Of a DNA stretch of 64,000 nucleotides, positions 1 to 9,427 are shown piece after piece. The stretch comes from Cryptomeria japonica (lineage: Eukaryota; Streptophyta; Pinopsida; Cupressales; Cupressaceae). Under the pieces are notes generated by a model. That model was not told where the DNA came from. It saw nothing but the letters and a program-made list of their open reading frames with translations, and did not search any database. A program made the translations under genes and the position numbers. The DNA lies in the NCBI RefSeq assembly GCF_030272615.1, contig NC_081415.1:234803303-234867302 (forward strand), in the 5' to 3' direction. Every line of letters starts with the position of its first letter. The stretch's first letter is position 1.

Positions 1-360
1 TGACATAGGGGAGACATAGAGGTAAGAGAGATAGAGGTGATAGAGAGGTTGTAATGAGACAAGGAGGGAGAGGTAGAGAGATAAAGAGGGAGGGAGAGAG
101 GGAGGGAGAGACATAGATGTGGGGAGGGAGAGGTAGTGATCAAGAGAACGAAGAGACAGAGAGGGAGAGACAGAGAGGAGAGAGAAGAAGATAAAGGTAG
201 GGAGGTAGGGATAGAGATGGGGGTAAGGATGGAAGGCAAGGTAGAGAGGGAGGGTGGATGATACCTAGAGGAGGGACAGAGAGGTGGGAAAGAGAAGAGA
301 GGGAGAGAGAGAAAGGGAAGTATTAGAAGATAGAGGAGGCATAAAGGGAGTGAAAGTTAA
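1..360. repeat. GA-rich low-complexity tract
   Basis: The plus strand is almost entirely purine, built from irregular GAGA, GGGA and AGAG runs with scattered T. There is no open frame and no fixed repeat period. It continues off the left edge, so its full extent is unknown. The next 30 bases (361-390) hold nothing I can name. Confidence 0.85.
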
Positions 361-849
361 AACCTCAACTACCCATCATTAATCATAAACTGTAAACTCT
401 AAGCCTTGATCAAAGTGAGAGAGAGAGAGAGAGGAAAGCTTTTCTTCCCTCCAAAGAGAGATAAAATTTTCACTTCAGATTTCTCTTCAAACACATTTTT
501 TGTATTACATTGGAAGAGGGGAGAAGATACACTAGATTCAACCTATAAAGAAAGAGATTGAATTCTGAGTGATGATAAGTGAATCCCCTCTTCTGAGATT
601 GATATTTAAATTGATTGAATTATGTACTTATGATCAAGTGTAAAAGTGACAAAGATCTAATTTTAACTCAAAATAGAAGCATAGGATGAAGTTGTGCACC
701 TGGATTTGGCAATAATCTCTCGAAATGAAGTCACCCTACGAATTTGGGAAAAAGTTGCCCTTTTTTGCAAGATAAGATGCAGTTCGGGTAGTGTAGAGGG
801 CAAGCAAGGTGCAGTTCTCAAGTGTCGAGCAAGTCTTTGATCTCCGATC

Positions 850-1227
850 TGTTAGAGTATTCAGGTATTTACTTGATTAATTAAACAATATTTTTTTAAT
901 TATTTAAGTTCCCTTTATCTCTTTTACACTTAAGCTAACTTTAGGTGCATAATAATTAATTCTTTTATTAATTATTATGTGCAAACCTAGGTTTTCCCTT
1001 TTAGGGCTTCTTGACCTATTAAAGGTTGAGTTCATTCTTTTCATTGTATGAAGAAGAAGGTTTTTTACATTACACATTTTGTGAATATTGAGCTCTCTCT
1101 TTTTGAGCATTTTTTCTTTCTATTTCTTTCTTCTGTGATTTGCTTCCTTTCTTCTCCATGTATCAGGTTTTTCAGCTTGTAGAGATCATTTGGGCTCCTG
1201 TGGTGTTGTATTTTCTCAACTCCAATA
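850..1227 (+). repeat. TRIM 5' LTR (378 bp)
   Basis: It matches 2456-2833 with a handful of substitutions and the same length. Its 3' terminus reads TA instead of CA, consistent with a C-to-T change. An apparent minus-strand ORF inside it recurs identically in the other LTR and is an artefact of the repeat. Confidence 0.85.
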
Positions 1228-1239
1228 TGGTATCAAAGC
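1228..1239 (+). other. TRIM primer-binding site (initiator tRNA-Met type)
   Basis: TGGTATCAAAGC directly follows the 5' LTR. It differs by one base from TGGTATCAGAGC, the usual plant initiator-Met complement found in many Copia and TRIM elements. Confidence 0.8.
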
Positions 1240-2446
1240 TTCTAATCTGCAGCTACCTGTTCTTGTTTTGAGAATTTTTGTATTGGAAGCAGATCTGGGG
1301 TTTCAAAAAAATTTATGCACCTACGGATAGGTCTTTTTTTTCTGAGCACTTTGGGCCTAAACGGACCTCACCATCATGCTCAGAAGGCCCAAAAACCCCT
1401 ATGGTCATAAAATTTGACCTATTTTGGTTCCTGAGCCTCTGGGAGTATTTTTTTCTCAGATCAAGGTCATACGGCCCTAGCACGCAATTCAAGAAAAAAT
1501 CCAAAAAATATATATTTTTTGCCTTTTTACGGCATGCAGGCCAAAATTTGATATTTTGTAAAAAAAATAAAAAAAAGGCAATAGTTTTTTTTTCTCAAAA
1601 AAAAAAAAATTTAAAAAAATTATTTTTTGGGGGGGGTTTCCCACGATACGCAGGGTACCGTGGGGCCCCCTGACATCGTGCAGGATCACCGCCACTGATC
1701 ACCTTAAGAACCACCACATCGTCCTCATCCCGACATCGGTGCCCTTCCAGCCCCTGCTGCCGGCCTCCGCCTCCCTGCGGCCCCCGCCACCGCCGCCATG
1801 CAACCTCCTCCCTGGCCCCCACTGCCCGCAATCAACCCGCAGCCGCTTCCCTCTAGCCGTTGCCGCCCACTAAAAACTGCAGTTGGGAAATGCTCTGGCC
1901 ACCTCCACAACACCATGTACTTTTCTCAGCACCTTTGATGTTCTTGGTTCTTCGTCATGCAATTCTTCTTGGCCGTTCTTTTCAGTGTTCCTATCCCTCT
2001 CCTTTTTCAGCATTATGGGGAGGTTTGTCCAGTTGGTTCTAATGCTTCCTTGCTTCGATTGATCAGCTCTTCAAGCTTTGGTATTTTCATACCATCTGTA
2101 TCTTCAATTTCAAATGTTTGCCTTGTTTGCCTTTTGATTCGAGTAGTGTCATTTGAGGGCACTCATACAGATTAAAGTCTTCTCTACCTGGTCCTGTTCT
2201 CTTTCAGTGGAGGTTCTTCAGATCAACAGTTATTCTTTGATAGAGTTTGCAGGTTCTTCATGCTTCAGTGGTGTTCTTTTCCATCTCTTTTTGGAGTAGA
2301 TTTTTGTTCCCACGTGGTTTTCTCTATTTCTCCAATTCATAGAGATTTCATTGTATTTGGGTACTTGATAAGGCCTTGTTGTCGGGACCCGTCTTTATTA
2401 CTTTCAGTAGTTGTTCTAGGTTTTAGCTTCTCCCTAAGTCTATCTT
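1240..2446 (+). other. TRIM internal region with a GC-rich patch
   Basis: No retroelement protein is recognisable. The region holds A/T homopolymer stretches around 1555-1630. A strikingly GC-rich block follows at about 1630-1870, with many CCG and CCGCC repeats, unlike the AT-rich surroundings. The final part (about 1900-2440) is T/C-rich. Short ORFs here have no recognisable domain. The GC-rich block could be captured host sequence. Confidence 0.5.
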
Positions 2447-2455
2447 AAGGGGGGG
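2447..2455 (+). other. TRIM polypurine tract
   Basis: AAGGGGGGG lies immediately 5' of the TGTTAGAG start of the right LTR, the expected position of the plus-strand priming site. Confidence 0.8.
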
Positions 2456-2833
2456 TGTTAGAGTATTCGGGTATTTACTTGATTAATTAAACAATATTTG
2501 TTTAATTATTTAAGTTCCCTTTATCTCTTTTACACTTAAGCTAACTTTAGGTGCATAATAATTAATTCTTTTATTAATTATTATGTGCAAACCTAGGTTT
2601 TCCCTTTTAGGGCTTCTTGACCTATTAAAGGTTGAGTTCATTCTTTTCATTGTATGAAGAAGAAGGTTTTTTACATTACACATTTTGTGAATATTGAGCT
2701 CTCTCTTTTTGAGCATATTTTTTGTGTATTTCTTTCTTCTATGATTTGCTTCCTTGCTTCTCCTTGTAATAGGTTTTTCATCTTGTAGAGATCATTTGGG
2801 CTCCTATGGTGTTGTATTTTCTCAACTCCAACA
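2456..2833 (+). repeat. TRIM 3' LTR (378 bp)
   Basis: It matches 850-1227 and starts TGTTAG directly after the polypurine tract. It ends CCAACA, after which the gypsy LTR resumes with TGATCTAGC. Confidence 0.85.
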
Positions 2834-2917
2834 TGATCTAGCTTAGGGATTCAAATCACGTGCGTGAGGACCCTAATATGGTCAAAATTGCAAGGGTCGC
2901 AATTTCATGACACTACA

Positions 2918-2933
2918 TTTAGCCCCCACTTTA
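2918..2933 (-). other. gypsy polypurine tract
   Basis: On the minus strand this reads TAAAGTGGGGGCTAAA and abuts the TGTAGTGTC start of the 3' LTR. Both the position and the AGTGGGGGCTAAA wording are typical of plant Ty3/gypsy polypurine tracts. This fixes the element's orientation. Confidence 0.8.
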
Positions 2934-3229
2934 GCGGGAGTATAAGCGTACGCCAATACTATCGGTAAAGTACAAGGAAATAAGATTGAAAGACTTCTAC
3001 CACGTCAAGGAGGAAAGATGCACCAAGCCCCCAGTGGACTCAAGATCTTATGACATTGATTTAGAAAGTAAAAGGGAAGATCAAGAAGGGAAAACCATGA
3101 CTGCAAGTAGAAAGGTTCCCCTCACTATGAGCCGCAAAAAAAATACCAAGATTATGAAGCAAAGCCAAGTTCACTAAATAATTCTAAGTATCGAAAAGGA
3201 AAATATGAGTGGAGTGCATGCCCCCATGT

Positions 3230-4365
3230 TGATGAATACTAAGAGGGGGGGTGAATTAGTATGCTAAAAATTACTGCACTAAAACACGTACACAGTCTAA
3301 AGATAAACTGGTAAAGCAGTCTAACAGTCAGACCAATTACCACACATGCAAACCAAAATGCAAATATAGCATTCACCCACAAAAGCAATACAACCATAAC
3401 ACAAGATATTTGACGTGGAAACCCAACTGGGAAAAACCACGGTGAGATGGAACTCATAAGTCACTATCTGCAGAATAAAAACCAGACCGGTTAAGGTCTT
3501 ACAATGTTCTTCACCAGAACAGATCCTGTTAGGAATCTCAATCTCTGTTAGGAGATAAGTCCGATTAAAGACTACCTTTTTAGAGGATTTTAGATTCACA
3601 TGTGTGAACCACCTTGTTAGAGGATTTTACAAAGGCTTTGAGGCCTACCCGGTTAAGGGCTACAAACTTGTCAAAGATGTGAGTAATCAACAAGTGTTTG
3701 ATCTATCTAATAGCACAAACTGCTTGGTTAGATCCAATATTGCTCATAGCTAATGCATTCTAGCATTACTTCAGTCTTCTCTCTCTCTCACATAGTTACA
3801 ACTTGATCTTCTTGGACGAGATCATTCTCAATCTTCCACCTTAAACCCTAGCTCGACATTAACCCTTTTTGCAACAACTTAAAACCCTAAACATGATGTC
3901 CTTTTAAAGGAATCTGATTTCATGTTAGTCCAATAGGATTACATTACAATTTCCTAGGTTCAATGAATCTAGACATACTCAATAATACAACACAAAAAGC
4001 ACCATCAATGTGTCAACACTGTCAAGCAATCAGTGGATTGGTAACTCATCACAAAATGTCGGTTGGTAACTCATCATAGAGTATTACCGGTTCATACAAA
4101 AATACCGGCTGCCAGTTTGACAAAAATGAAGATTGGTAAGAATGTGTTGTGCCACTTTGCTCCCTCATATCGCTTGAGATCTACGAACCGCTTGGGGTCG
4201 ACATGCCGCTTCAAACCGGGAAACACATTCTGCAAAATCACCACTAGTCTAAAGACTAGTATACCACATACCGGTTGAGCATGAGCTTATACATATAAAG
4301 GGGATCTCAATACAAGTGTGTGTCCATCAATGACAATCACAACATAAACAAAAAAAATGCCAACA
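3230..4365 (-). mobile_element. Solo LTR, related to the coiled-coil LARD family
   Basis: The segment starts TGATGAATAC, ends TGCCAACA, and is flanked by the perfect 5-bp duplication CATGT (3225-3229 and 4366-4370). No internal domain is attached, so it is a solo LTR left by LTR-LTR recombination. Near one end it has ATACTAA, a G-rich loop and TTAGTAT, the same design as the 13231-19211 element. It also shares phrases such as GTTAGAGGATTTTACAAA. By that relationship its transcription would run on the minus strand. It interrupts the gypsy element between the gag-protease tail and the 3' LTR. Confidence 0.8.
3236..3262 (-). other. Hairpin with G-rich (RNA: C-rich) loop near the solo LTR end
   Basis: ATACTAA (3236-3242) and TTAGTAT (3256-3262) are perfect inverted repeats around GAGGGGGGGTGAA-like sequence. 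The related LARD LTRs carry GTACTGA and TCAGTAC at the same place. The arm changes compensate each other, so pairing is kept. Confidence 0.7.
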
Positions 4366-4835
4366 CATGTTAAAGTGATCACACGGACCTTATTGCGAGA
4401 GATTTCTTTATAGTAGGATACACCTAAGAGAGAGAGGAGAGGGAGCACGTTATCGCAAGGATTTAGACCTGAAGTGAGAAATAAACCCAAGGATAATGAA
4501 CACAAAACACCAACCACGAGGTAGTTTCACTTTCCTCGGGGTCAATATGTTGTAAGATAACTCATGTATATAATATATGTATATGTGCATATAATAATCG
4601 CCATTCCCCAAAGAAAGGAAATTACCTTGGAAGAAAGGGAATAGAGGATGTCTTTTGAGTCAACATGAAAGAGAGAAAAAGAGATCTCAATGCTTTGCAT
4701 CGTCCTCAAGTAGACATGAACGAAAAAGTAGAAGAACATGGATACACATAGAAGAATAGTCATAAAAGAGCAAGACAGAGAAGATCTACATTGTTAATAT
4801 TTCTAATCTAGCATGACATCTACCACCCAATCTCA
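4366..4835. other. gypsy internal DNA without recognisable gene
   Basis: This stretch lies between the solo LTR and the last readable part of the gag-protease frame. Only short ORFs occur and none resembles a pol domain. Confidence 0.5.
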
Positions 4836-5705
4836 TCAATCACTATTTTGGGAAGGCAAGAAACATACCAGAGGAGTGACATCGAGCACAGTAGATGGAG
4901 CTAACACAAGATCCAAACAAGGACTATGTTCATGTGATAAGTCACTTTGTTCAATTCTAGGAGCTAGGATTAGGGTTTGTGAAAATTCAATTGATAAATG
5001 CTTGTCCACATCAACATATTCATACTCACTATCGAAAGCATTAGGAGTTGTATTGCCATCATGAATAACATTTTCACTCATTTCCTCATCAAAATTTAGA
5101 GAAAGAGGAGAAAGAACACAAAAAGGAGTAAAACCATCACATGTTTTATACAACTTATGATTTGGAGATGTAGTTTGAGCATCTTGCTTAGGAGAAAAGG
5201 GAATCATTTCAAATGTTGGAGTCTTGGGAGATTGAGTATTTTGATAGACAACTTCACAAGCTTGAACACGACATCTTCATCGACGTTCTCTTGCACAACG
5301 ATTCTGTCGAGTCTAAGTGGAAGGTTGAGAAGGAGGAACATTTGAAAAAGTGGAAATTTTTTTCTCCTTGATAGTTGAAGGTTTAGGTTGAGGTTTTCTA
5401 GGTTGAACAAGAGGAGAAGCATGCCTCTTCTCTCTATAAGAGGAAGGATGTGGAACTACACCATATAAAGGAGGAATGGGTGTAGGAAGGAGACCAAGTT
5501 CATCGTGAGGAGGAGGTATAGGTCTAACCTTAGGAGGTATATTGTTGTTCTTCTTATGAGAAGGTATAGTCACATCCATAGGAATATGTTGAAGATCTTC
5601 CTTATGAGGGAGATTAGTTCTATTCGTGAGGAGAAGGACCTCATCTTCAATTATGATAGGAATGTCAACTGTTGGGGATCTAGGTTGACTTAAGGATAGG
5701 ATCAT
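4836..5705 (-). pseudogene. gypsy polyprotein tail, proline-rich and acidic segments
   Basis: The minus-strand frame used by the protease relic continues here with in-frame stops. The upstream part (5705-5313) is very rich in proline, lysine and arginine, with PPSQPS- and PIPPP-like stretches. The downstream part (5207-4836) is acidic and has no domain I recognise. In an intact element reverse transcriptase would follow, but none is present. Confidence 0.5.
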
Positions 5706-5768
5706 ATCTTTCTTCCATTTTTAATAATATTGAAAAAGAGCATCACTCCTTGATGGAAGAGATTGAAA

Positions 5769-6299
5769 TTACTTAGGCCAAAAGAGATCAATAGGAACAA
5801 TAGGGCTTCTTTCGGATGGATGAAATAAGCTATGGTTCATGGTTATGATTTCTCCATTGTGAGGAAATTTCAAACACTTATCGATAAGAGAAGCAATAGC
5901 CTTCATGGAAAATATCCAAGGATAGCCCAACTTCACATGGAATTTCTCAGAAGAGGGTATGATAACAAAGTCAAAATCCATGGATTTAGTATGAGCTTCA
6001 ATAGGAAGGGTGATAGAGCCAATGGTAGGACAACAGAATCCATCAAATAACTTCACCAGTACATTAGAGGCATCATATATTGGTTTATGCAATCGTAAAG
6101 TGAAAAGATATTCTTCAGTGATGACATTAACCATGCAAGAAGGATCAACAAGAGCACCACGGCAAGGGATATCCTTAACCTTCGCAACTATGTATAAAGG
6201 GCCATCGAGTGCTCTAATGGTCTCACTAGGGTCAAATTTAATGCAAGGATCCTTAGGTGTATCTTGTTTTTCTACCATATTTACCAAGTTCGGAGCCAT
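5769..6299 (-). pseudogene. gypsy retropepsin-like aspartic protease relic
   Basis: A 176-codon stretch resembles the pepsin-like protease that follows gag in plant Ty3/gypsy elements. It has a lead of the DGPLYIVAKV type, then GALVDPSCMVNVIT where the catalytic D-S/T-G loop should be, then a hydrophobic flap-like segment and a VKLGYPWI motif like the family's LG..WL. The expected DSG or DPG triad reads DPS followed by C, so the active site looks damaged. It lies in the same frame as the zinc knuckle just upstream, separated by a stop. It would process Gag-Pol in virus-like particles if functional. Confidence 0.65.
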
Positions 6300-6308
6300 A
6301 GAAGTGAA

Positions 6309-6626
6309 TTACTCAAAGGAGAAAGAAGTATACTCAGTCTCAATCACGTTAGAGGTATGAGAAGGCAAAGGATCAGTAAAAATTTTAAGATTTTGATTAG
6401 GAGGAGCTACTGATTTATTCCCTTTATCATTCACACTTGCCACAGATATCGTGTTGTTATCAATCAAATCTTGAATCTTATTTTTCAATGTGAAACATTT
6501 CTCAGTATCATGACCAAGCTGACGATGAAATTGACATAAGAAATTATTATCAAAATAAGGGGATGCAAATTTAGAAGGATCAACTTGTTTTATAAGAGGA
6601 AGTTTGATAACATTTCTTTGCAACAA
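6309..6626 (-). pseudogene. gypsy gag C-terminal part with zinc-knuckle-like motif
   Basis: A 105-codon segment contains CQFHRQLGHDTEKC, the C..H....GH....C pattern of plant gypsy nucleocapsids, followed by a FTLKNKIQDLID-type helix. It normally binds element RNA in the capsid. It is in frame with the gag core upstream but separated from it by a stop. Confidence 0.65.
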
Positions 6627-6959
6627 CTAAGACATAATACTATGTAAAGATTCATTCAAAGGAGTAAACTATCTTTCTCTTTTTAAAATTTTAGAAATAG
6701 AAGGCACACCTATTCTAGCATTCACATTGTTGTTGTTGTTTGTATCATTGAACTTGATGAAGCTTTTTGTTGGTTTGAAATTTGCAAACAGTTGTTGAAC
6801 ACTCTCCCCCTAATCACTCGGAGTCATAGGACTAGATTGCTCCATTTGACTCACAACCAGTTGATAATTGTGGAGTGTTGTGCACAACTATGGGAAGGAA
6901 GTAAACTCAGACAAAAGAAGCTTTTCCATGATATCTTTTTGCAAATTAAAAATGAAAAT

Positions 6960-7445
6960 TCATTGAATATCATTATCAGGTACATGAAAAGAAATTTGAG
7001 CACACAAATGCTTATATCGACCAATGAAATTGGACACTTTTTCTTTAAAACCTTGTTTACAATGCATTAAATCAGTGAAAGTGATTTTAGGACCAATGTT
7101 ATTTTGAAATTGTTGGATGAAAGCATTTGCTAGTTGTTGAAAAGAAGTGATCGAATAAGAAGGCAAAGAGCAATACCATTGTAAATCCTTATCTCTTAAT
7201 GTTCTTGTAAACAATTTTGCAAGGAATCTCTGATCATAAGCAAAATCGGTACACAAGGTTTGAAAGGTTTTGACATGCGTAAGAGGATCACCTTTTCCAT
7301 TATAGAGATCCAATTGAGGGACCTCAACATTCTTAGGTGGCATGACTTTAACAATATCAAGAGAAAGTGGGCTCGCAACATCAAAGGTGGGCACACTAAA
7401 CTTGGATTGACTCATAGAAGCAATTTGTTGCTGTAAGGAAGACAC
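6960..7445 (-). pseudogene. gypsy gag capsid core (Retrotrans_gag type)
   Basis: A 161-codon segment carries the order typical of the retrotransposon gag domain. There is an L..YNGKGDPLTHVKTF lead, then L..KLFTRTL with W on the following helix (DLQWYCSLP), then SITSFQQLANAFIQQF, then a KQGFKEKVSNFIGRYKHL helix. This protein would form the particle shell. It ends at a stop at 6960-6962 and the zinc-knuckle segment follows in the same frame. Confidence 0.75.
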
Positions 7446-7528
7446 AGTTTAAGCAAGATTGTTAATGGTTGCTTCAGTAGAAGAAATGATGTTAGACATG
7501 GTTTATTGAGAAGGTGGTGTGATTTTAT

Positions 7529-8296
7529 TCAAGGAAGGCATGGATTGAGAATAAGGTGGTGGGACATTATGATAAGTAGGCATAGGTGTGATGATTGCGT
7601 AGGAAACAGGACACTCAAAGGAGGAACAAAATTGTTGAATGAATTGTCCCCTTTTGTAACATTGATTGGTTGAGGGATAATAGGAATACTTATGGAAGAC
7701 ATAGGTAAAGATGGAGGATTAAATGAAGAAGAAGGATTACCCCCATGACCAATGGTTGTAGGAATGACATTTTGAGTTGATGTAGCCATGATGTTTAAAG
7801 TGAAAGTAGGAACACTTGCCATTGAAGTGGTCAAATGAATAGAAGAATTGATTTGATTTGAAGTTTGTGAATAACCTAAGTTCTCAACACAACTCGTGAT
7901 AGGCATGACATTAGAATCAACAATATGAGCAATTCCATGCAATATATCAATTCCATTCTTATCATTTTGAATCATGCACTTAAGGCCTTCAAAAAATGAA
8001 AGAGCTTCACTATTAGGGTACTCTTGGGACATCCATTGTTGAAAGTTATCAAATTGATTGTCCAATTTTTAAAGTTGGTCTACGAAAACTCTAGTCAAAG
8101 CTTCTTCTTCATCATGGGAATCATCAATTGGATAGATAGGGACATGATTAGGATGGGAAGCATTAGCATTATCCTCATTAAAGAAGTCACCCAAATTATG
8201 CTCCATCTCCTCGATAATTAAACCTTGGGAAGCCTTAATTCTAATGCTTCGTCTAATGGGGATAGTGTAGGTAGGAATAATAGTGGTGAAACTCAT
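7529..8296 (-). pseudogene. gypsy gag N-terminal region, frameshifted
   Basis: Two minus-strand pieces (8296-8069 and 8065-7529) share a frame that differs from the gag core, implying a frameshift near 7450-7530. The first starts MSFTTIIPTYTIPIRRS and has an acidic middle. The second is rich in S, T, P and N. Neither has a named domain. Their position just 5' of the gag core supports a Gag N-terminal extension. Confidence 0.5.
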
Positions 8297-9408
8297 GCAC
8301 TAGAGGGAAATTTGAAGTTTTGAATTTGGAACAAAGCTTACAAAATTGAGTAATGCAAAATTTAAGAAAATACTATTTAAACAATTTGAACTTTGTTGGA
8401 AGAAGAGGATGACACAATTTCCAAAAATGAAAGGAAAATGGAATTTTAAAATTAGGGCCAAGGGAATACCACTTAATTTTAAAATTAACAAAATTGGAAT
8501 TTTTAAAATCAGGGCAGATTATAATTAACCTCTTAATTTTAAATTTTTTCTTGGAATTGAAAATGTTGAATTTTGGAGGTATTTTCGATGTTAGAGGGAT
8601 AAAAAATCAACAAAATCTACCAATCTTCTGGATTTAGGCTATTAAATACAATCATAACATTCTCCCGAAATTTTGGGGAAAAAACCAAGGACCGTGGTGG
8701 GAATGCACACAATCCGACCAACTTTTTTTGAAATTGTTAGGGATGAATATTACAATGATTTTAAAGCTAACCCCCAAAAATTGGTGAATTTTACAATTTC
8801 GAGATAGGCGAAATGAAGGTTCAAATGTGAGAATAGGACCCTATTAGGGTTTTGAAGAAAAAGAAAGATTGGGCTGCAAATTTGAAAAGGGTCACACCTA
8901 AAGGGGAGGGACACCTTGGAGAATGTTTTAGAAATCTAAAGTTGAATGAAATTGATTGAAATTTGCACAAAATCTAGTGAGCTTTGAAAATTAGGGTTTT
9001 ATGACCTAACCACTTAATTTTTAAAATTTTGAATTTTGAAAAGGGAGGGAAATTAAAAATTTGAATTGTAGGACAAAAGATAAGTTTGAAAACAGTCACA
9101 AATCTAAAAATTAAATGGAAATTCAATTTTTGCACAAGTTCAAGATAATTGTTAAAAATTAGGGTTTTGACAATTAACCTCTTAATTTTGTGAATTTGAT
9201 TTGCAAATTGAACAAGGCAACGAAGAAATTGAATTTGACGAACAAATCAATTTTCAGATCTAAGACAATAACAAGCAATTTTTGCAAAACACAATGTTCA
9301 ATTTCAATTTTAAAAACTAGGGTTTTGAATGAAGTAACCACTAAGTTTGCATAAAAATTAAATTTGTAAATGAAAAATATGTAATGATTTTCAAAATAAA
9401 GCATGTAA
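8297..9408 (-). other. gypsy 5' untranslated leader
   Basis: About 1.1 kb of A/T-rich DNA lies between the PBS-like site and the first gag-like frame. It contains repeated phrases such as AATTTTTAAAATT and TTAGGGTTTT and no credible coding sequence. Its location fits the transcribed leader of the element. Confidence 0.5.
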
Positions 9409-9424
9409 GACGTCGGGTTCACCA
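9409..9424 (-). other. gypsy primer-binding-site candidate
   Basis: On the minus strand TGGTGAACCCGACGTC begins a few bases after the LTR end ...CCAACATTACA. It starts with TGG, the complement of a tRNA CCA end. I cannot assign the tRNA with confidence. Confidence 0.55.
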
Positions 9425-9427
9425 AAA

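Larger units (their letters stand above)
850..2833 (+). mobile_element. TRIM-like small LTR retrotransposon
   Basis: Two direct 378-bp repeats (850-1227 and 2456-2833) begin TGTTAGAGTATT and end CCAATA or CCAACA. The left repeat is followed at once by TGGTATCAAAGC, an initiator-tRNA-Met primer site. The right repeat is preceded by a G-rich polypurine tract. The interior is only about 1.2 kb and has no gag or pol similarity I recognise, so the element must rely on enzymes supplied in trans. It lies inside the gypsy 3' LTR, with GATC on both sides and 5-bp duplications CGATC and TGATC. The related LTR at 10501-10520 preserves the unoccupied site. Confidence 0.85.
391..2917 (-). repeat. 3' LTR of the gypsy-type element, split by a TRIM insertion
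   Basis: Positions about 391-849 and 2834-2917 together match the LTR at 9428-10589. Shared landmarks include the block around 540-720 (matching 9560-9750) and the GGTCGCAATTTCATGACAC end. The copy ends in ...CTACA at 2917, directly next to a polypurine tract on the minus strand. Compared with the 5' LTR it lacks about 626 bp, corresponding to 9791-10416. The segment 850-2833 is a separate inserted element. Confidence 0.75.

Noticed and set aside
904-1110. 68-codon minus-strand ORF, repeated exactly at 2510-2716
   Set aside because: It lies wholly within the TRIM LTRs and repeats only because the LTR does. No domain, and it would be antisense to the element.
1228-1239. tRNA-like matches at primer-binding sites (also 18011-18024 and 9409-9424)
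   Set aside because: These are short complements of tRNA 3' ends, not tRNA genes; no cloverleaf sequence surrounds them. No rRNA or other tRNA gene was seen in the window.
1278-1673. 131-codon plus-strand ORF in the TRIM interior
   Set aside because: It spans homopolymer A/T runs and low-complexity lysine/phenylalanine; no retroelement or host domain.
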